Shown piece after piece: positions 63,683-64,000 of a stretch of DNA of 64,000 nt. The DNA comes from Metellina segmentata (taxonomy: Eukaryota > Arthropoda > Arachnida > Araneae > Tetragnathidae). The stretch spans positions 82,978,359-83,042,358 of the forward strand of contig OX375876.1 of the NCBI GenBank assembly GCA_947359465.1, in the 5' to 3' direction. Both the position numbers and the translations under genes were made by a program. Under the pieces are notes generated by a model, which was given only the letters and a program-made list of their open reading frames with translations, ran no database searches and was not told the origin of the DNA. Positions within the stretch are counted from its first letter, which is position 1; each line of letters opens with the position of its first letter.

Positions 63683-64000
63683 TTAAGAAAAGCTTGATTG
63701 AGAAATTTTTAGCGGATGACGAAAGAAATTTTATTATGAGGATTAAGAAAATTGAATACTTAGAGAGTCTAGTATATAAAAAACTTGTGAGTTTTCCTAT
63801 TCTAATATCAACTTCAATAACTGAATAAATGCATGGCAGTTAGCAGTAAAATGCGTAAAATATATCAAGAATTCTCTAGACAATCGTATGTGACATACAT
63901 GCATACTATACACTAATCGTAAAAAAATCCCATGAAATAAATACTAGGAACTTCCAAGGACAACAATAAATCATTTGAGCCGAGACAAAACGTAATTTGT

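Overview
The window is eukaryotic nuclear DNA, very AT-rich, with one spliced host gene and dense mobile-element debris. The organism is most likely an arthropod and probably an orb-weaving spider. That is inference: two Tc1-like transposases (from 37.8 kb and 40.8 kb) belong to lineages I associate with spider genomes, and the introns are long with GT-AG borders. Nothing looks bacterial, organellar or plasmid-like.

Host gene (minus strand, about 28.3 kb down to beyond base 1): a sodium-dependent phosphate cotransporter of the PiT/SLC20 family. Ten coding exons can be placed base by base with GT-AG borders and consistent phases, giving residues 1 to about 354, from the start codon through the first signature motif ([11 protein letters not shown]), the loop and the second signature (HGANDV). 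The C-terminal exons lie outside the window. A GC-richer block at 28.2-28.35 kb is the best candidate for the promoter and untranslated first exon.

The introns hold a truncated gypsy-type LTR element (3.1-4.3 kb), a 5'-truncated LINE (5.45 kb), a pogo/Tigger remnant (7.7-8.4 kb), a hAT-type MITE with a perfect 8-bp duplication (10.5-11.0 kb), a Helitron-like element (11.5-12.7 kb), two related MITEs (13.3 and 23.0 kb), tRNA-derived SINEs, a broken Tc1 copy (20.1-20.9 kb), two inverted copies of an Ac-like hAT element (22.4-23.8 and 24.5-26.3 kb), and a duplicated piece of PiT exon 3 with its donor site. Intron 3 also holds the most unusual object: a decayed gene for an uncharacterised protein family ([12 protein letters not shown] then [10 protein letters not shown]), bracketed by inverted clusters of the 14-bp motif GTCATGTATGTGAC.

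Upstream of the gene (28.4-64 kb) I see no intact host gene. There is a Helitron-like cluster (32.2-35.1 kb) with an exact head-to-tail junction, SINE fragments, two Tc1 elements with both ends visible (37.8-39.2 and 40.8-42.2 kb), a long CA/TA microsatellite (48.5-48.7 kb), a LINE whose RNase H region is split by a full SINE (50.8-52.0 kb), another SINE (59.8 kb), an exon-like open stretch (61.1 kb) and a Tc1 remnant (61.7-62.3 kb). Long stretches between these show nothing I can name.
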